A DNA stretch of 18,227 nucleotides from Desulfofustis sp. (GTDB lineage: Bacteria; Desulfobacterota; Desulfobulbia; Desulfobulbales; Desulfocapsaceae), in contig JARFQM010000416.1 of assembly GCA_029287755.1 (NCBI GenBank), positions 1 to 18,227 of the forward strand. Direction: 5' to 3'. The notes beneath the pieces were generated by a model. It ran no database searches. It was not told where the DNA came from and saw nothing but the letters and a program-made list of their open reading frames with translations. Positions 9,894-17,877 of this stretch are shown in pieces. The stretch's first letter is position 1; the number at the start of each line of letters is the position of its first letter. The position numbers were made by a program, and so were the translations under genes.

Positions 9894-10343
9894 TCAGTCA
9901 AGAGGGATTTGAGCTGTTTCTTTATGGGTTGCAAGAACCACGAAAGTTTTGCTGTCTCTGAAGCCGGTGATGGAGGCCGCCAATTCCTGCAGCAGTCCAT
10001 TGAGTTGATCGGTGCCGGAAGTCCTGGTCTTGACCAGGAAACAATCCTCACCGGTGATGAAATGGACCTCCAAAATTTCCGGCCTGGCGCTGAGGAAGTC
10101 GGCTGCCTGCTGACGCTTGGCTTCAGGCCTCAGGCGCAGCTGGATGAATGAAACCAGCGCATAGCCGAACCGTTCGGGGTTTAGGCGCACCTCGTACCCG
10201 TCTATGATCCCCTGTTTCTCCATCTTCCTTATCCGCTCCAGGACGGCGGAGGGTGCCAGATTGATCAGGCGGGAAATTTCAACATTGGGGATACGGGCTT
10301 TTTTCTGCAGTATCCGCAATATCTTTAAATTGGTTTGGTCCAT
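9894..10343 (-). CDS. Lrp/AsnC-family transcriptional regulator
   Basis: This 149-residue DNA-binding protein has the usual size for the family (about 150). The N-terminus MDQTNLKILRILQKKAR followed by a helix-turn-helix (about residues 18-40, VEISRLINLAPSAVLERIRK) and GIIDGYEVRLNPERFGY is diagnostic. Residues 65-140 form the RAM effector-binding and oligomerisation domain (EILEVHFITGEDCFLVKTRT). It is the promoter-proximal gene of an operon with lysA, 15 bases apart, so it probably senses lysine or another amino acid and controls lysA and itself. The promoter directly upstream contains a perfect dyad that is a natural autoregulatory operator. The ribosome-binding site before ATG 10343 is weak (ATAGG). 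The effector and sites are inferred. Confidence 0.94.
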   Translation of the reverse strand: MDQTNLKILRILQKKARIPNVEISRLINLAPSAVLERIRKMEKQGIIDGYEVRLNPERFGYALVSFIQLRLRPEAKRQQAADFLSARPEILEVHFITGEDCFLVKTRTSGTDQLNGLLQELAASITGFRDSKTFVVLATHKETAQIPLD

Positions 10344-10382
10344 TACGAGCCTATGTTGTTCTTTTAAAAGTTTAATGGACAG

Positions 10383-10404
10383 AATAATATTCTCTTATAT
10401 TATT
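10383..10404. promoter_or_regulatory. Perfect inverted repeat in the lrp promoter, candidate Lrp/AsnC operator
   Basis: AATAATAT (10383-10390) and ATATTATT (10397-10404) are exact inverted repeats separated by TCTCTT. The dyad covers the -10 box and most of the spacer, so a bound dimer would block RNA polymerase. Lrp/AsnC proteins commonly bind AT-rich palindromes of this scale and repress their own genes. The assignment to this regulator is inference. Confidence 0.55.
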
Positions 10405-10412
10405 TTTGTCAA
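10384..10412 (-). promoter_or_regulatory. Near-consensus sigma-70 promoter of the lrp-lysA operon
   Basis: Read on the minus strand, a perfect -35 TTGACA (10412-10407) is followed by a 17-base spacer and -10 TATTAT (10389-10384). The start site would be near 10377, giving a leader of about 34 bases to ATG 10343. The leader carries the palindrome CTTTTAAAAG (10361-10370). The region is strikingly AT-rich against its GC-rich surroundings. Confidence 0.8.
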
Positions 10413-10628
10413 GAATTAGTGACTAAAAAATTGCGATATGGGATAATAGGAAAGGGAGCGAACCCACCCCCTCCATCCGGTGTGTCCCTGGACAGATGAC
10501 GATAAGTAGTGAACAGCGTGGGGGCAAAAAAAAGCAGCCTTTTAAGATGGGCATCGAGGCAACGATGCCCATCTCTGGCTGAGTGGGAGCGTCCTCTAGA
10601 TGATGGTGGCTGAAGCCACTGAATCTTG
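10413..10628. other. Intergenic region between the lrp promoter and lpdA
   Basis: The lrp-lpdA gap is 285 bases in total. Besides the lrp promoter and the lpdA terminator hairpin, the stretch 10413-10540 shows no supported coding region, no clear additional promoter and no repeat. The region just before 10545 carries an eight-base A-run (10525-10533) that reads as the T-run of the terminator on the minus strand. Confidence 0.4.
10525..10574 (-). terminator. Intrinsic terminator of the aceE-aceF-lpdA operon
   Basis: GATGGGCATCG (10546-10556) pairs perfectly with CGATGCCCATC (10563-10573) around a 6-base loop, and one more A-T pair extends the stem to 12. Downstream on the minus strand a short AAAAG/CTTTT stem runs into an eight-base T-run (10533-10525). 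The hairpin starts about 55 bases after the lpdA stop. Confidence 0.75.
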
Positions 10629-12041
10629 CTATTTCTTTTTGGCCGGCATGGCGTCGGTAATCGACCCGTCAACTATTTCAGCGGCGAAGGCAAAGGTTTC
10701 TGCCAGGGTCGGATGGGCGTGGATGGTCTTGGCAATGTCCTCGGCGTCGGCGCCCATTTCCAGGGCCAGAACCGCCTCATGAATCAGTTCCCCGGCGTTG
10801 GCTCCGCAGATTCCGGCCCCGGCGATTCGCCCCGTGCGCTTGTCAAACAGCACTTTACTGGCCCCGCTCGCCGTCCCCGAAGTCAGCGCCCGGCCGCTTG
10901 CCCCCCAGGCGAATTTGCCTTTTTCCAACTCTATTCCCGAGGCTTTGGCTTCTTTTTCGGTGATTCCCATCCAGGCAACCTCTGGGTAGGTATAGGCGAC
11001 GGAAGGTATGGTAAGCGGGGTGAAGGCCGACTTGTGCCCGGCAATCACTTCTGCTGCCACTTTCGCCTGATGCGTGGCTTTGTGGGCCAGCATGGGCTCC
11101 CCGACCACGTCGCCGATGGCAAATATGTGGTCGGCTGAGGTGCGCTGCTGTTCATCGACCGTGATAAAACCTCGCTCATCGACTGCAATGCCCTGGTTTT
11201 CAAGGCCCAGGGACTCACTGTTCGGACGACGGCCGACAGCCACCAGTACCGCGTCAAAATCTTCGCTGCCGCTTTCTTTTTTACCCTCAAAGCTAACCTT
11301 GATCGTCTTCTTGCTGGCCTCTATTGAGGTTACCGTGGTGTCGGTGTGAATGGTGAACAATTTTTTCAGTTTCAGAAACAGCGGTTGTACCAGATCCTTG
11401 TCGGCCGGAGGAATAATCTGACTCTCCATTTCGATGATGGTAATCTGGGATCCCAGGGCATGATATACCTGGGCCATCTCCAGTCCGATAATGCCGCCAC
11501 CGATGATCAACAGCTTTTTGGGGATCGATTCCAGCGCCAGTGCATCGGTTGAATCCCAGATTCTTTTGTCCTCGGGAGCAAAGGGCAGGGAAAATGGTCG
11601 TGATCCGGTGGCGATTATTGCATGCTTAAAAGTGACGGCGGTCTCCTCACCGTCGTTAGTAACCGCCAGAGCGTTCTGGTCGACAAAAGCCCCAGTTCCT
11701 TCGAGACGCGTCACCTTTCGGGCGCTGCAAAGTTTGTCAAGGCCGCCGGTAAGCTGTTCTATTATCGACGCTTTCTTGGCCTTTAACCGGTCAAGGTCAA
11801 CATCGGGCCGGGTAAAGGTGATGCCGAACTCCTCCGCCTCTGCTGCCTCCTCTATCACCGCCGCGGCATGAAGCAGGGTCTTCGACGGAATACAGCCGAC
11901 GTTGAGGCAGACGCCGCCAAGTCGGTTTCGCGCCTCGACCAGACACACCGCAAGGCCAAGGTCGGCGGCGCGGAAGGCCGCCGTGTAGCCGCCGGGGCCT
12001 GCGCCAATCACAACCACATCGTATCGTTTTTCATCACTCAT
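10629..12041 (-). CDS. lpdA: Dihydrolipoamide dehydrogenase (E3)
   Basis: This flavoprotein reoxidises the dihydrolipoyl groups of AceF and passes electrons to NAD+. It has 470 residues, the usual E3 length. The N-terminal FAD site is VIGAGPGGYTAA (about 11-22) and the redox-active disulfide is in CLNVGCIPSK (Cys45, Cys50). The NAD-binding loop IGGGIIGLEMAQ lies mid-protein, the second FAD motif is FAIGDVVGEPMLAHKA, and the C-terminal catalytic pair is His443/Glu448 in AHPTLAE. It is the third gene of the pyruvate dehydrogenase operon, 16 bases after aceF, with only a weak ribosome-binding site (GGATAG). Being in this operon, its main partner is pyruvate dehydrogenase, though E3 could also serve other 2-oxoacid complexes or glycine cleavage. 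Confidence 0.97.
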   Translation of the reverse strand: MSDEKRYDVVVIGAGPGGYTAAFRAADLGLAVCLVEARNRLGGVCLNVGCIPSKTLLHAAAVIEEAAEAEEFGITFTRPDVDLDRLKAKKASIIEQLTGGLDKLCSARKVTRLEGTGAFVDQNALAVTNDGEETAVTFKHAIIATGSRPFSLPFAPEDKRIWDSTDALALESIPKKLLIIGGGIIGLEMAQVYHALGSQITIIEMESQIIPPADKDLVQPLFLKLKKLFTIHTDTTVTSIEASKKTIKVSFEGKKESGSEDFDAVLVAVGRRPNSESLGLENQGIAVDERGFITVDEQQRTSADHIFAIGDVVGEPMLAHKATHQAKVAAEVIAGHKSAFTPLTIPSVAYTYPEVAWMGITEKEAKASGIELEKGKFAWGASGRALTSGTASGASKVLFDKRTGRIAGAGICGANAGELIHEAVLALEMGADAEDIAKTIHAHPTLAETFAFAAEIVDGSITDAMPAKKK

Positions 12042-12057
12042 GATAGCTATCCATAAA

Positions 12058-13350
12058 TTAGAGGAGCGCCCGTCGCAGATCCTCTATATTGCTGCCCAGC
12101 GATCGGCAGAAGCGGGCTGCTTCGGCGCCGTCGATGACACGGTGGTCATACGACAGCGAAAAGGGCAAGGTCAACCTCGGTTCGAATTCCTGGCCATTCC
12201 AGACCGGTTTCATATAACTTCTCGAGAGACCGAGAATAGCCACCTGCGGGGCGTTAACGATGGGCGTGAAACCGGTTCCGCCAATGCCCCCCAGGCTGGA
12301 TATGGTGAAGGTGGCGCCCTGGAGATCGCCAATTGTAAGTTTACCATCCCGGGCGGCTCCGCTCAGACTGGAAAGTTCAGCGGCAATCTCCTTGATGCCC
12401 TTGCGGTCGGTGTCCTTAACCACCGGCACCACCAGACCGTTGGGGGTATCAACGGCGATGCCCACGTGGTAATAGTGCTTGAGGACGATTTTTCCGTTGG
12501 CGCTGTCGAGCGAACTGTTAAACAGGGGATACTCCTTCAGGGTGGCCACCACCGCTTTGATGACAAAGACCAGCGGGCTGAATTTCAGATCGTCCTGCTG
12601 GGCTTCCTGGTTCATCTGTTTCCTGAACTTTTCAAGCTCGGTGATATCGGCTTCGTCGAAGTGGGTGACGTGGGGAATGGAGATCCAGCTTCGATGCAGA
12701 TGCGGTCCTGAAATTTTTTGGATTCTCCCCAGCTCCTGCTCTTCGACCGGGCCAAATTTCGAAAAATCCTCGAGCGGTGCCTCGGCCAGGGGTACGCCTC
12801 CGGTCGCCGGCGGCCCACCGCCACCGTCCCGTACCCTCTGCTTGACAAAGTTCTGCACGTCCTCCTTGAGGAGTCGTCCCTTGGGGCCGGTGGCGCTGAT
12901 CAACCCAAGATCGACGCCGAGCTCTCTGGCGTAGCTGCGCACCGAAGGGGAGGCGTGAAAATCGCTCTCCGGCTCTTCCGGCGCCGCGGCTTTCTGCTCC
13001 TCTTTTTCAGGGGCCGGCTGCTCTTCAGCCGGTTCTGCCGGCGCCGGTTCCTCGGCTCTGGCCGGCTCCGGAACTGCCTGCGGTTCTTCTGCCGCCGGTG
13101 CTGCCTCATCCCCTGACGTCTCCAGCAGAACTATTATGTCATCGTTGCCGACGGTGTCGCCTTCCTGCAGTTTCACCTCGGTGATCGTGCCTGCAAACGG
13201 GCTGGGGATATCCATGACCGCCTTTTCACTCTCCAATGCGACCAGCGGATCTTCCACCTCGACCTTGTCGCCGGGCTTTACGTAGACATCGACAACGGTG
13301 ATTTCCTGTACATCGCCAAAATCGGGTACGGTGATCTGTTCGATTGCCAT
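12058..13350 (-). CDS. aceF: Dihydrolipoyllysine acetyltransferase (pyruvate dehydrogenase E2)
   Basis: This is the E2 core of pyruvate dehydrogenase, which moves the acetyl group from AceE to CoA. From ATG 13350 it has 430 residues. One N-terminal lipoyl domain is visible (about 1-75, lipoyl Lys43 in ESEKAVMD). An Ala-Pro-Glu-rich flexible linker follows, then a peripheral-subunit-binding domain (HASPSVRSYARELG to LLKEDVQNFV). The acetyltransferase domain ends in SYDHRVIDGAEAARF, with catalytic His403 and Asp407. E. coli AceF carries three lipoyl domains, so this is a short form. ATG 13350 is chosen because AGGAG lies 8 bases upstream (13363-13359); an in-frame TTG at 13371 would overlap the aceE stop. 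The gene starts 14 bases after aceE ends. Confidence 0.96.
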   Translation of the reverse strand: MAIEQITVPDFGDVQEITVVDVYVKPGDKVEVEDPLVALESEKAVMDIPSPFAGTITEVKLQEGDTVGNDDIIVLLETSGDEAAPAAEEPQAVPEPARAEEPAPAEPAEEQPAPEKEEQKAAAPEEPESDFHASPSVRSYARELGVDLGLISATGPKGRLLKEDVQNFVKQRVRDGGGGPPATGGVPLAEAPLEDFSKFGPVEEQELGRIQKISGPHLHRSWISIPHVTHFDEADITELEKFRKQMNQEAQQDDLKFSPLVFVIKAVVATLKEYPLFNSSLDSANGKIVLKHYYHVGIAVDTPNGLVVPVVKDTDRKGIKEIAAELSSLSGAARDGKLTIGDLQGATFTISSLGGIGGTGFTPIVNAPQVAILGLSRSYMKPVWNGQEFEPRLTLPFSLSYDHRVIDGAEAARFCRSLGSNIEDLRRALL

Positions 13351-13364
13351 AGAGCGATCTCCTG

Positions 13365-16022
13365 TCAGCAAGTGAGGGGATGGGGTGAATCCGGATCGAT
13401 GCCAAACTTATCGATGGCTTCGGCAACTCTATTTAACGATATTTTTTCCTCGTCGGCCAGCGCTTTCAGGGCGGACACGACAATATGGTAGCGATCGACC
13501 CTGAAGAAATGTCTGAGCACCTCCCTGGTATCGCTGCGGCCGTAGCCGTCGGTGCCAAGTACGGTCAGGGGAAGATCTATCTGGCTTCTGATCTGCTCGG
13601 CATAGGCGCAGACATTATCGGTACTGATGACCACAGGCCCCCGGGAGTCTTGCAAAAGGGTCTGGACATAGCTCAGTTTCTTTGGCTGATCCGGATGCAG
13701 CCTGTTCCATTCGGAGACCAGCATCCCGTTCCGATGGAGTTGATTGATCCCCAGCACGCTCCAGACATTGGCGCCAATGTCATATTCCTCCTTGAGCAAT
13801 TCGGCTGCGGCGATGACTTCGCGCAGGATCGAACCGCTGCCCATGAGCTGGATATCGGCATCCCCGGACTCCGGACCCGAAAAGAGGTACATACCCCGGT
13901 GGATGCCTTCTTCGACTCCTTCGGGCATGGACGGCTGGCTGTAATTCTCGTTGAGAAGCGTAATGTAGTAGAAGACATCTTCACACTGACCATACATCAG
14001 ATCCAGGCCGTTCTGCACCAGCACTGCCACCTCATAGGCAAAGGTCGGATCATAGGCCCGGCAGGATGGGTAGGCCGAAGCAAACAGCAGACTGTGACCG
14101 TCCTGATGCTGCAGTCCTTCACCGTTCAAAGTGGTTCTGCCCGAGGTGGCGCCCATCAGAAAACCTTTGGCCTTGCTGTCCCCGGCCGCCCAGAGCTGGT
14201 CGCCGATGCGCTGGAAACCAAAAATTGAGTAGAAGGTGTAGAAGGGGATCATCGGTATGCCGTAGTTGACATGGGCCGTTCCGGCCGCGAGCCAGGAGGA
14301 GATCGAGCCGGCCTCGGTGATCCCTTCCTCGAGAATTTGCCCCTTGGGGTCTTCGCGGTACCAGGCGATGGTTTCCGAGTCCTGGGGTTCGTATAGCTGA
14401 CCGGTGGGCGCATAGATGCCGAGCTGCCTGAACAGTCCTTCCATCCCGAAGGTTCGGGCCTCGTCGGGTATGATAGGAACGATCTGGGTGCCGATATTTT
14501 TATCCTTCACCAGGGAGCTCAGCATTCTGACGAAGGCCATGGTGGTTGAAATCTCTCGTTTACCCGATGACTCGAGCAACGCCTTGAAGGCTTCCAGCGG
14601 CGGAATCTCCAGCGCGGTCTGCTCCTGGTTCCTGAACGGCACCGGTCCCCCGAGAGCCCGGCGGCGCTCCTGAAGAAACTTCTGTTCCGGACTGCCTTCC
14701 GGCGGCTTGATGAAGGGCAGCGCTTCCAGGGCGTCGTCCTCAAGCGGTACATGGAACCGGTCCCTGAAGAATTTGAGGGATTCGACATCCATCTTCTTGA
14801 CGTTGTGGGCAACCATAACCGACTCACCTGCCTGCCCCATGCCGAAACCTTTGATGGTCTTGATAAGAATCACCGTGGGTTTGCCTTTGAAGCGTGAGGC
14901 CTGGGAGAAGGCGGCGTAGACTTTGCGGGGATCATGGCCGCCCCGGGTCATCTGCCAGAGTTCCTGGTCAGAAATGTCCTCTACCAGTGCCAGCAGTTCA
15001 GGGTCGTCGCCGAATACTTTCTGGCGCAGATATTCGGGACCCCGGGCCCGGATGGTTTGAAAGTCGCCGTCGACCATCTCGCCGAATTTTTTTATCAGCA
15101 GCCCATCTTTATCGCGTGCCAGTATCTTGTCCCACTCGCTGCCCCAGAGCACTTTGATGACGTTCCATCCCGCACCCCTGAACCGGCCTTCAAGCTCCTG
15201 AATGATCTTGCCGTTTCCCCGGACTGGTCCGTCGAGACGCTGCAGGTTGCAATTGACCACGAAAATCAGATTGTCGAGCCGCTCCCGGGCGGCAAGGGTA
15301 AGTGCGCCCATCGATTCAGGTTCGTCCGATTCGCCGTCACCCATGAAAAACCAGACCTTGCGGTCGCCGGCTTGTTTCAACTCCCGGCTTTCCATGTATT
15401 TCATGAACCGGGCCTGGTAAATGGCCATCATTGGACCCAATCCCATGGAGACGGTGGGGAACTCCCAGAAATCGGACATCAGCCACGGGTGGGGGTAGGA
15501 GGATAGTCCCCTGCCGTCGACTTCGCGCCGGAATTTGCTGAGCTGCTCCTCGGTCAGCCGGCCTTCGACGAAGGCTCTGGCATAAATTCCCGGTGAGCTG
15601 TGTCCCTGGAAAAAAACCATGTCCGGACCATCCGGTGCGTCTGGACCTCTGAAGAACCAGTTGAACCCAACCTCGTAGATGGCCGACACCGAAGTGTAGG
15701 TGGCAATATGACCGCCGAGACCGAGTCCGCCTTTATTGGCGCGGGCGACCATCGCCATTGCATTCCAGCGCACATAAGCGGCAACGTTTCTGGCGATAAA
15801 CGAATCTCCGGGGATCTTCTCCTCCTGCTCCGGCGGAATGGTATTGCAGTAAGGGGTCAGAATACCCGGTGAGGTTGCCACGCCCTGGGTACGGGCCCGG
15901 TCGGTCAGGACCCGCAGAAGGAAATCGGCCTTTTCTCCTCCCTCGTGCTTGATCACGCCGTCGAGTGCGTCAAGCCATTCTCTGGTTTCCTGGGGATCCG
16001 GGTCTTTGTAGTAGGCACACAT
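13365..16022 (-). CDS. aceE: Pyruvate dehydrogenase E1, homodimeric type
   Basis: This thiamine-diphosphate enzyme decarboxylates pyruvate and acetylates the lipoyl group of AceF. At 885 residues it nearly equals E. coli AceE (887). Markers are GLGGHIATYTS (His105), GHSSPGIYARAF, the thiamine-diphosphate motif from MGDGESDEPES (228-230) to FVVNCNLQRLDGPV (257-259), IKTIKGFGMGQAGES and HQDGHS in the C-terminal half. The start is ATG 16022, preceded by AAGGA at good spacing. It is the first gene of aceE-aceF-lpdA. No regulator such as PdhR is next to it; a candidate promoter lies about 50-80 bases upstream. Confidence 0.98.
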   Translation of the reverse strand: MCAYYKDPDPQETREWLDALDGVIKHEGGEKADFLLRVLTDRARTQGVATSPGILTPYCNTIPPEQEEKIPGDSFIARNVAAYVRWNAMAMVARANKGGLGLGGHIATYTSVSAIYEVGFNWFFRGPDAPDGPDMVFFQGHSSPGIYARAFVEGRLTEEQLSKFRREVDGRGLSSYPHPWLMSDFWEFPTVSMGLGPMMAIYQARFMKYMESRELKQAGDRKVWFFMGDGESDEPESMGALTLAARERLDNLIFVVNCNLQRLDGPVRGNGKIIQELEGRFRGAGWNVIKVLWGSEWDKILARDKDGLLIKKFGEMVDGDFQTIRARGPEYLRQKVFGDDPELLALVEDISDQELWQMTRGGHDPRKVYAAFSQASRFKGKPTVILIKTIKGFGMGQAGESVMVAHNVKKMDVESLKFFRDRFHVPLEDDALEALPFIKPPEGSPEQKFLQERRRALGGPVPFRNQEQTALEIPPLEAFKALLESSGKREISTTMAFVRMLSSLVKDKNIGTQIVPIIPDEARTFGMEGLFRQLGIYAPTGQLYEPQDSETIAWYREDPKGQILEEGITEAGSISSWLAAGTAHVNYGIPMIPFYTFYSIFGFQRIGDQLWAAGDSKAKGFLMGATSGRTTLNGEGLQHQDGHSLLFASAYPSCRAYDPTFAYEVAVLVQNGLDLMYGQCEDVFYYITLLNENYSQPSMPEGVEEGIHRGMYLFSGPESGDADIQLMGSGSILREVIAAAELLKEEYDIGANVWSVLGINQLHRNGMLVSEWNRLHPDQPKKLSYVQTLLQDSRGPVVISTDNVCAYAEQIRSQIDLPLTVLGTDGYGRSDTREVLRHFFRVDRYHIVVSALKALADEEKISLNRVAEAIDKFGIDPDSPHPLTC

Positions 16023-16072
16023 GATAAATCCTTGGTTTAAGGTAGTGTTTGCAGAAATCTAAAGTAACTCCA

Positions 16073-16101
16073 ACTATCTGTATCATTTCCCTAAATATCA
16101 A
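16073..16101 (-). promoter_or_regulatory. Candidate sigma-70 promoter of the aceE operon
   Basis: On the minus strand, TTGATA (16101-16096) and GATAGT (16078-16073) are 17 bases apart, with 5/6 and 4/6 matches to consensus. The start site would lie near 16066, giving a leader of about 44 bases before ATG 16022. Consensus matching by eye only. Confidence 0.45.
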
Positions 16102-16111
16102 GTCCGGGGAG

Positions 16112-16140
16112 TTGAAAAACCGATTCCACACCGGTAGATT
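16112..16140 (+). promoter_or_regulatory. Candidate sigma-70 promoter of the antiporter gene
   Basis: TTGAAA (16112-16117) and TAGATT (16135-16140) are 17 bases apart. The start site would leave a leader of about 85 bases. Its -35 lies only 10 bases from the -35 of the divergent aceE candidate promoter, so the two could compete or share a regulator. Confidence 0.38.
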
Positions 16141-16232
16141 TGCACTTTCCACGGATTTTCCGAGCCGCTGCGGTTATCTGCTCAGTTGCCGGTCTCTGAC
16201 AAGTTTTTTTAAAATTTTCCTGGGGAACGCTG

Positions 16233-17816
16233 ATGGAAATGTTTCTGCTCGCTGTCGCCTTCGTCTTTGGATTCCTGGTCAAACAGCTCGGCCTGCCGCC
16301 TCTGGTGGGGTTTCTCTGCGCCGGCTTCGCCCTCAACCTGCTGGATTTCGAATCGAGCCAGTTTCTTGAAGAGTTGGCCAATGTCGGCATCCTGCTGCTG
16401 CTCTTCAGCATCGGCTTGAAGGTCCAGATCAAAAAACTTTTTGAAGCGCAGATCTGGGGAACCGCAAGCCTGCATATGGTGATCACCACCGCACTATTCA
16501 GCATCCTGCTCAAGGCGCTGGGCTGGCTGGGGATTTCATATTTCGGCGGAGTCAGCGGCGCCACCGCTCTGCTTTTGGCCTTTGCCCTGAGTTTCTCGAG
16601 CACGGTCTTTGCGGTAAAGATTCTGGAGGAGAAAGAGGAAATGACCTCAAAGCCGGGCCGCATTGCCATTGGCATCCTGATCATGCAGGATCTCTTTGCG
16701 GTTATTTTTATTACGTTTTCCAGCGGTACGCTGCCATCGCCGTGGGCCCTGCTGTTGGTGCTCCTTATATTTGTCAGAAAACCCCTGATGAAAATACTGA
16801 ACCTCAGCGGTCATGGTGAACTGCTGGTCTTGCTGGCCTGCATCCTTCCTCTGGCGGGAGCGCAGCTTTTCGAATTAGTCGGTCTCAAACCGGATCTCGG
16901 TGCGCTGGTGCTCGGAATGATGCTGGCTGGAGGATCCAAGACGGACGAATTGGCTAAAGCCATGCTGGGGTTCAAGGATTTGTTTCTGGTTGGATTTTTC
17001 CTCACCATTGGCCTGGCCGAAATGCCCCATCTTTCCATGCTCGGAGTGTCCCTCTTTCTGGTCCTTCTGATCCCGTTTAAAACCATACTTTTCTTTCTGC
17101 TGTTGACCAGAATGCAGCTGCGCGCCAGAACTGCCCTGATCTCCTCGGCCACCCTTGCCCATTACTCTGAGTTCGGCCTCATTGTCGGAGCGGTCGGATA
17201 TGCGAACGGATGGCTGAGCGGTGAATGGCTGGTGATCTTGGCTCTTACCCTCTCGGTTTCCATGATTGCGGCCTCGCTTATTGCACCGCTGATACCCGTG
17301 CTCTATTCTCGCTTCAAACTACTTCTCAAACGGTTCGAGACGGCCGAACGGTTGCCCGAGGATAGGGAAATCGATCTCGGTGGGGCCACGGTTGCAGTGC
17401 TGGGAATGGGCCGAATCGGCACGGCAGCGTACGACAACCTCAGGCAAAAATATGGAAAAACCGTGGTCGGGCTCGATTTCGACGAAGTCCGGATTGGGAG
17501 GCACGAAGCAGCGGGTAGACAGGTGATACACGGCGACGCCAACGACGAGGATTTCTGGAGCCGCGGGTTTGTCGATGGCCAGCGGGTTAATCTGGTGCTG
17601 CTAGCCATGTGCCACAACTCCAATGTCCGGGCCGCAAAAAAAATCAGCTCGCGCCATGACGCTGGTGTGGTCGGCGCCATCGTCGAATATGAGGATCAGA
17701 TTCCGGCGCTCAAGAAAGCGGGTGTAACCTATGTGTTCAACGCCTACTCTGAAGCCGGTGCCGGGTTTTCAGAGCATATCTGTGGTCTGGTAAGCGAGCA
17801 GGGGCTTAAGGTTTAG
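16233..17816 (+). CDS. CPA2-family cation:proton antiporter with TrkA-N domain (KefB/KefC/YbaL-like)
   Basis: This inner-membrane protein of 527 residues probably exchanges K+ or Na+ for protons, or works as a gated K+ efflux system. Residues 1-360 hold about a dozen hydrophobic segments with the Na+/H+ exchanger fold: LGLPPLVGFLCAGF, LLLLFSIGLKVQ, FALSFSSTVFAVKILEEK and the conserved MQDLFAV (Gln152-Asp153). Residues 385-510 form a cytoplasmic Rossmann-type RCK/TrkA-N domain with GMGRIG (391-396) and an acidic strand end (VVGLDFDE), typical of NAD(H) binding. No separate TrkA-C domain is obvious. The start is ATG 16233 with TGGGGAA at 16221-16227. No kefF/kefG-like ancillary gene is adjacent. 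The transported ion cannot be read from sequence. Confidence 0.9.
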   Translation: MEMFLLAVAFVFGFLVKQLGLPPLVGFLCAGFALNLLDFESSQFLEELANVGILLLLFSIGLKVQIKKLFEAQIWGTASLHMVITTALFSILLKALGWLGISYFGGVSGATALLLAFALSFSSTVFAVKILEEKEEMTSKPGRIAIGILIMQDLFAVIFITFSSGTLPSPWALLLVLLIFVRKPLMKILNLSGHGELLVLLACILPLAGAQLFELVGLKPDLGALVLGMMLAGGSKTDELAKAMLGFKDLFLVGFFLTIGLAEMPHLSMLGVSLFLVLLIPFKTILFFLLLTRMQLRARTALISSATLAHYSEFGLIVGAVGYANGWLSGEWLVILALTLSVSMIAASLIAPLIPVLYSRFKLLLKRFETAERLPEDREIDLGGATVAVLGMGRIGTAAYDNLRQKYGKTVVGLDFDEVRIGRHEAAGRQVIHGDANDEDFWSRGFVDGQRVNLVLLAMCHNSNVRAAKKISSRHDAGVVGAIVEYEDQIPALKKAGVTYVFNAYSEAGAGFSEHICGLVSEQGLKV

Positions 17817-17830
17817 CTTGCAGGCATGGA

Positions 17831-17862
17831 GCAGGGGAAGCATGAAGGTGCGCTCCCCCTGC
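17831..17862. terminator. Hairpin between antiporter and HAO-like gene, possible terminator
   Basis: GCAGGGGAAGC (17831-17841) pairs with GCTCCCCCTGC (17852-17862) with one mismatch and a 10-base loop. It lies between two convergent genes, 14 bases after the antiporter stop and 15 bases from the HAO-like stop. No T-run follows on either strand, so intrinsic termination is unproven. Confidence 0.42.
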
Positions 17863-17877
17863 CGTTGCTGCGGACGG

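Noticed and set aside
13351..13371. TTG at 13371 as the aceF start
   Set aside because: It would overlap the aceE stop, while ATG 13350 has a well-spaced AGGAG and begins the normal lipoyl domain.
13485..14228. A 247-codon plus-strand frame inside aceE
   Set aside because: It is antisense to highly conserved aceE sequence and has no recognisable motif.
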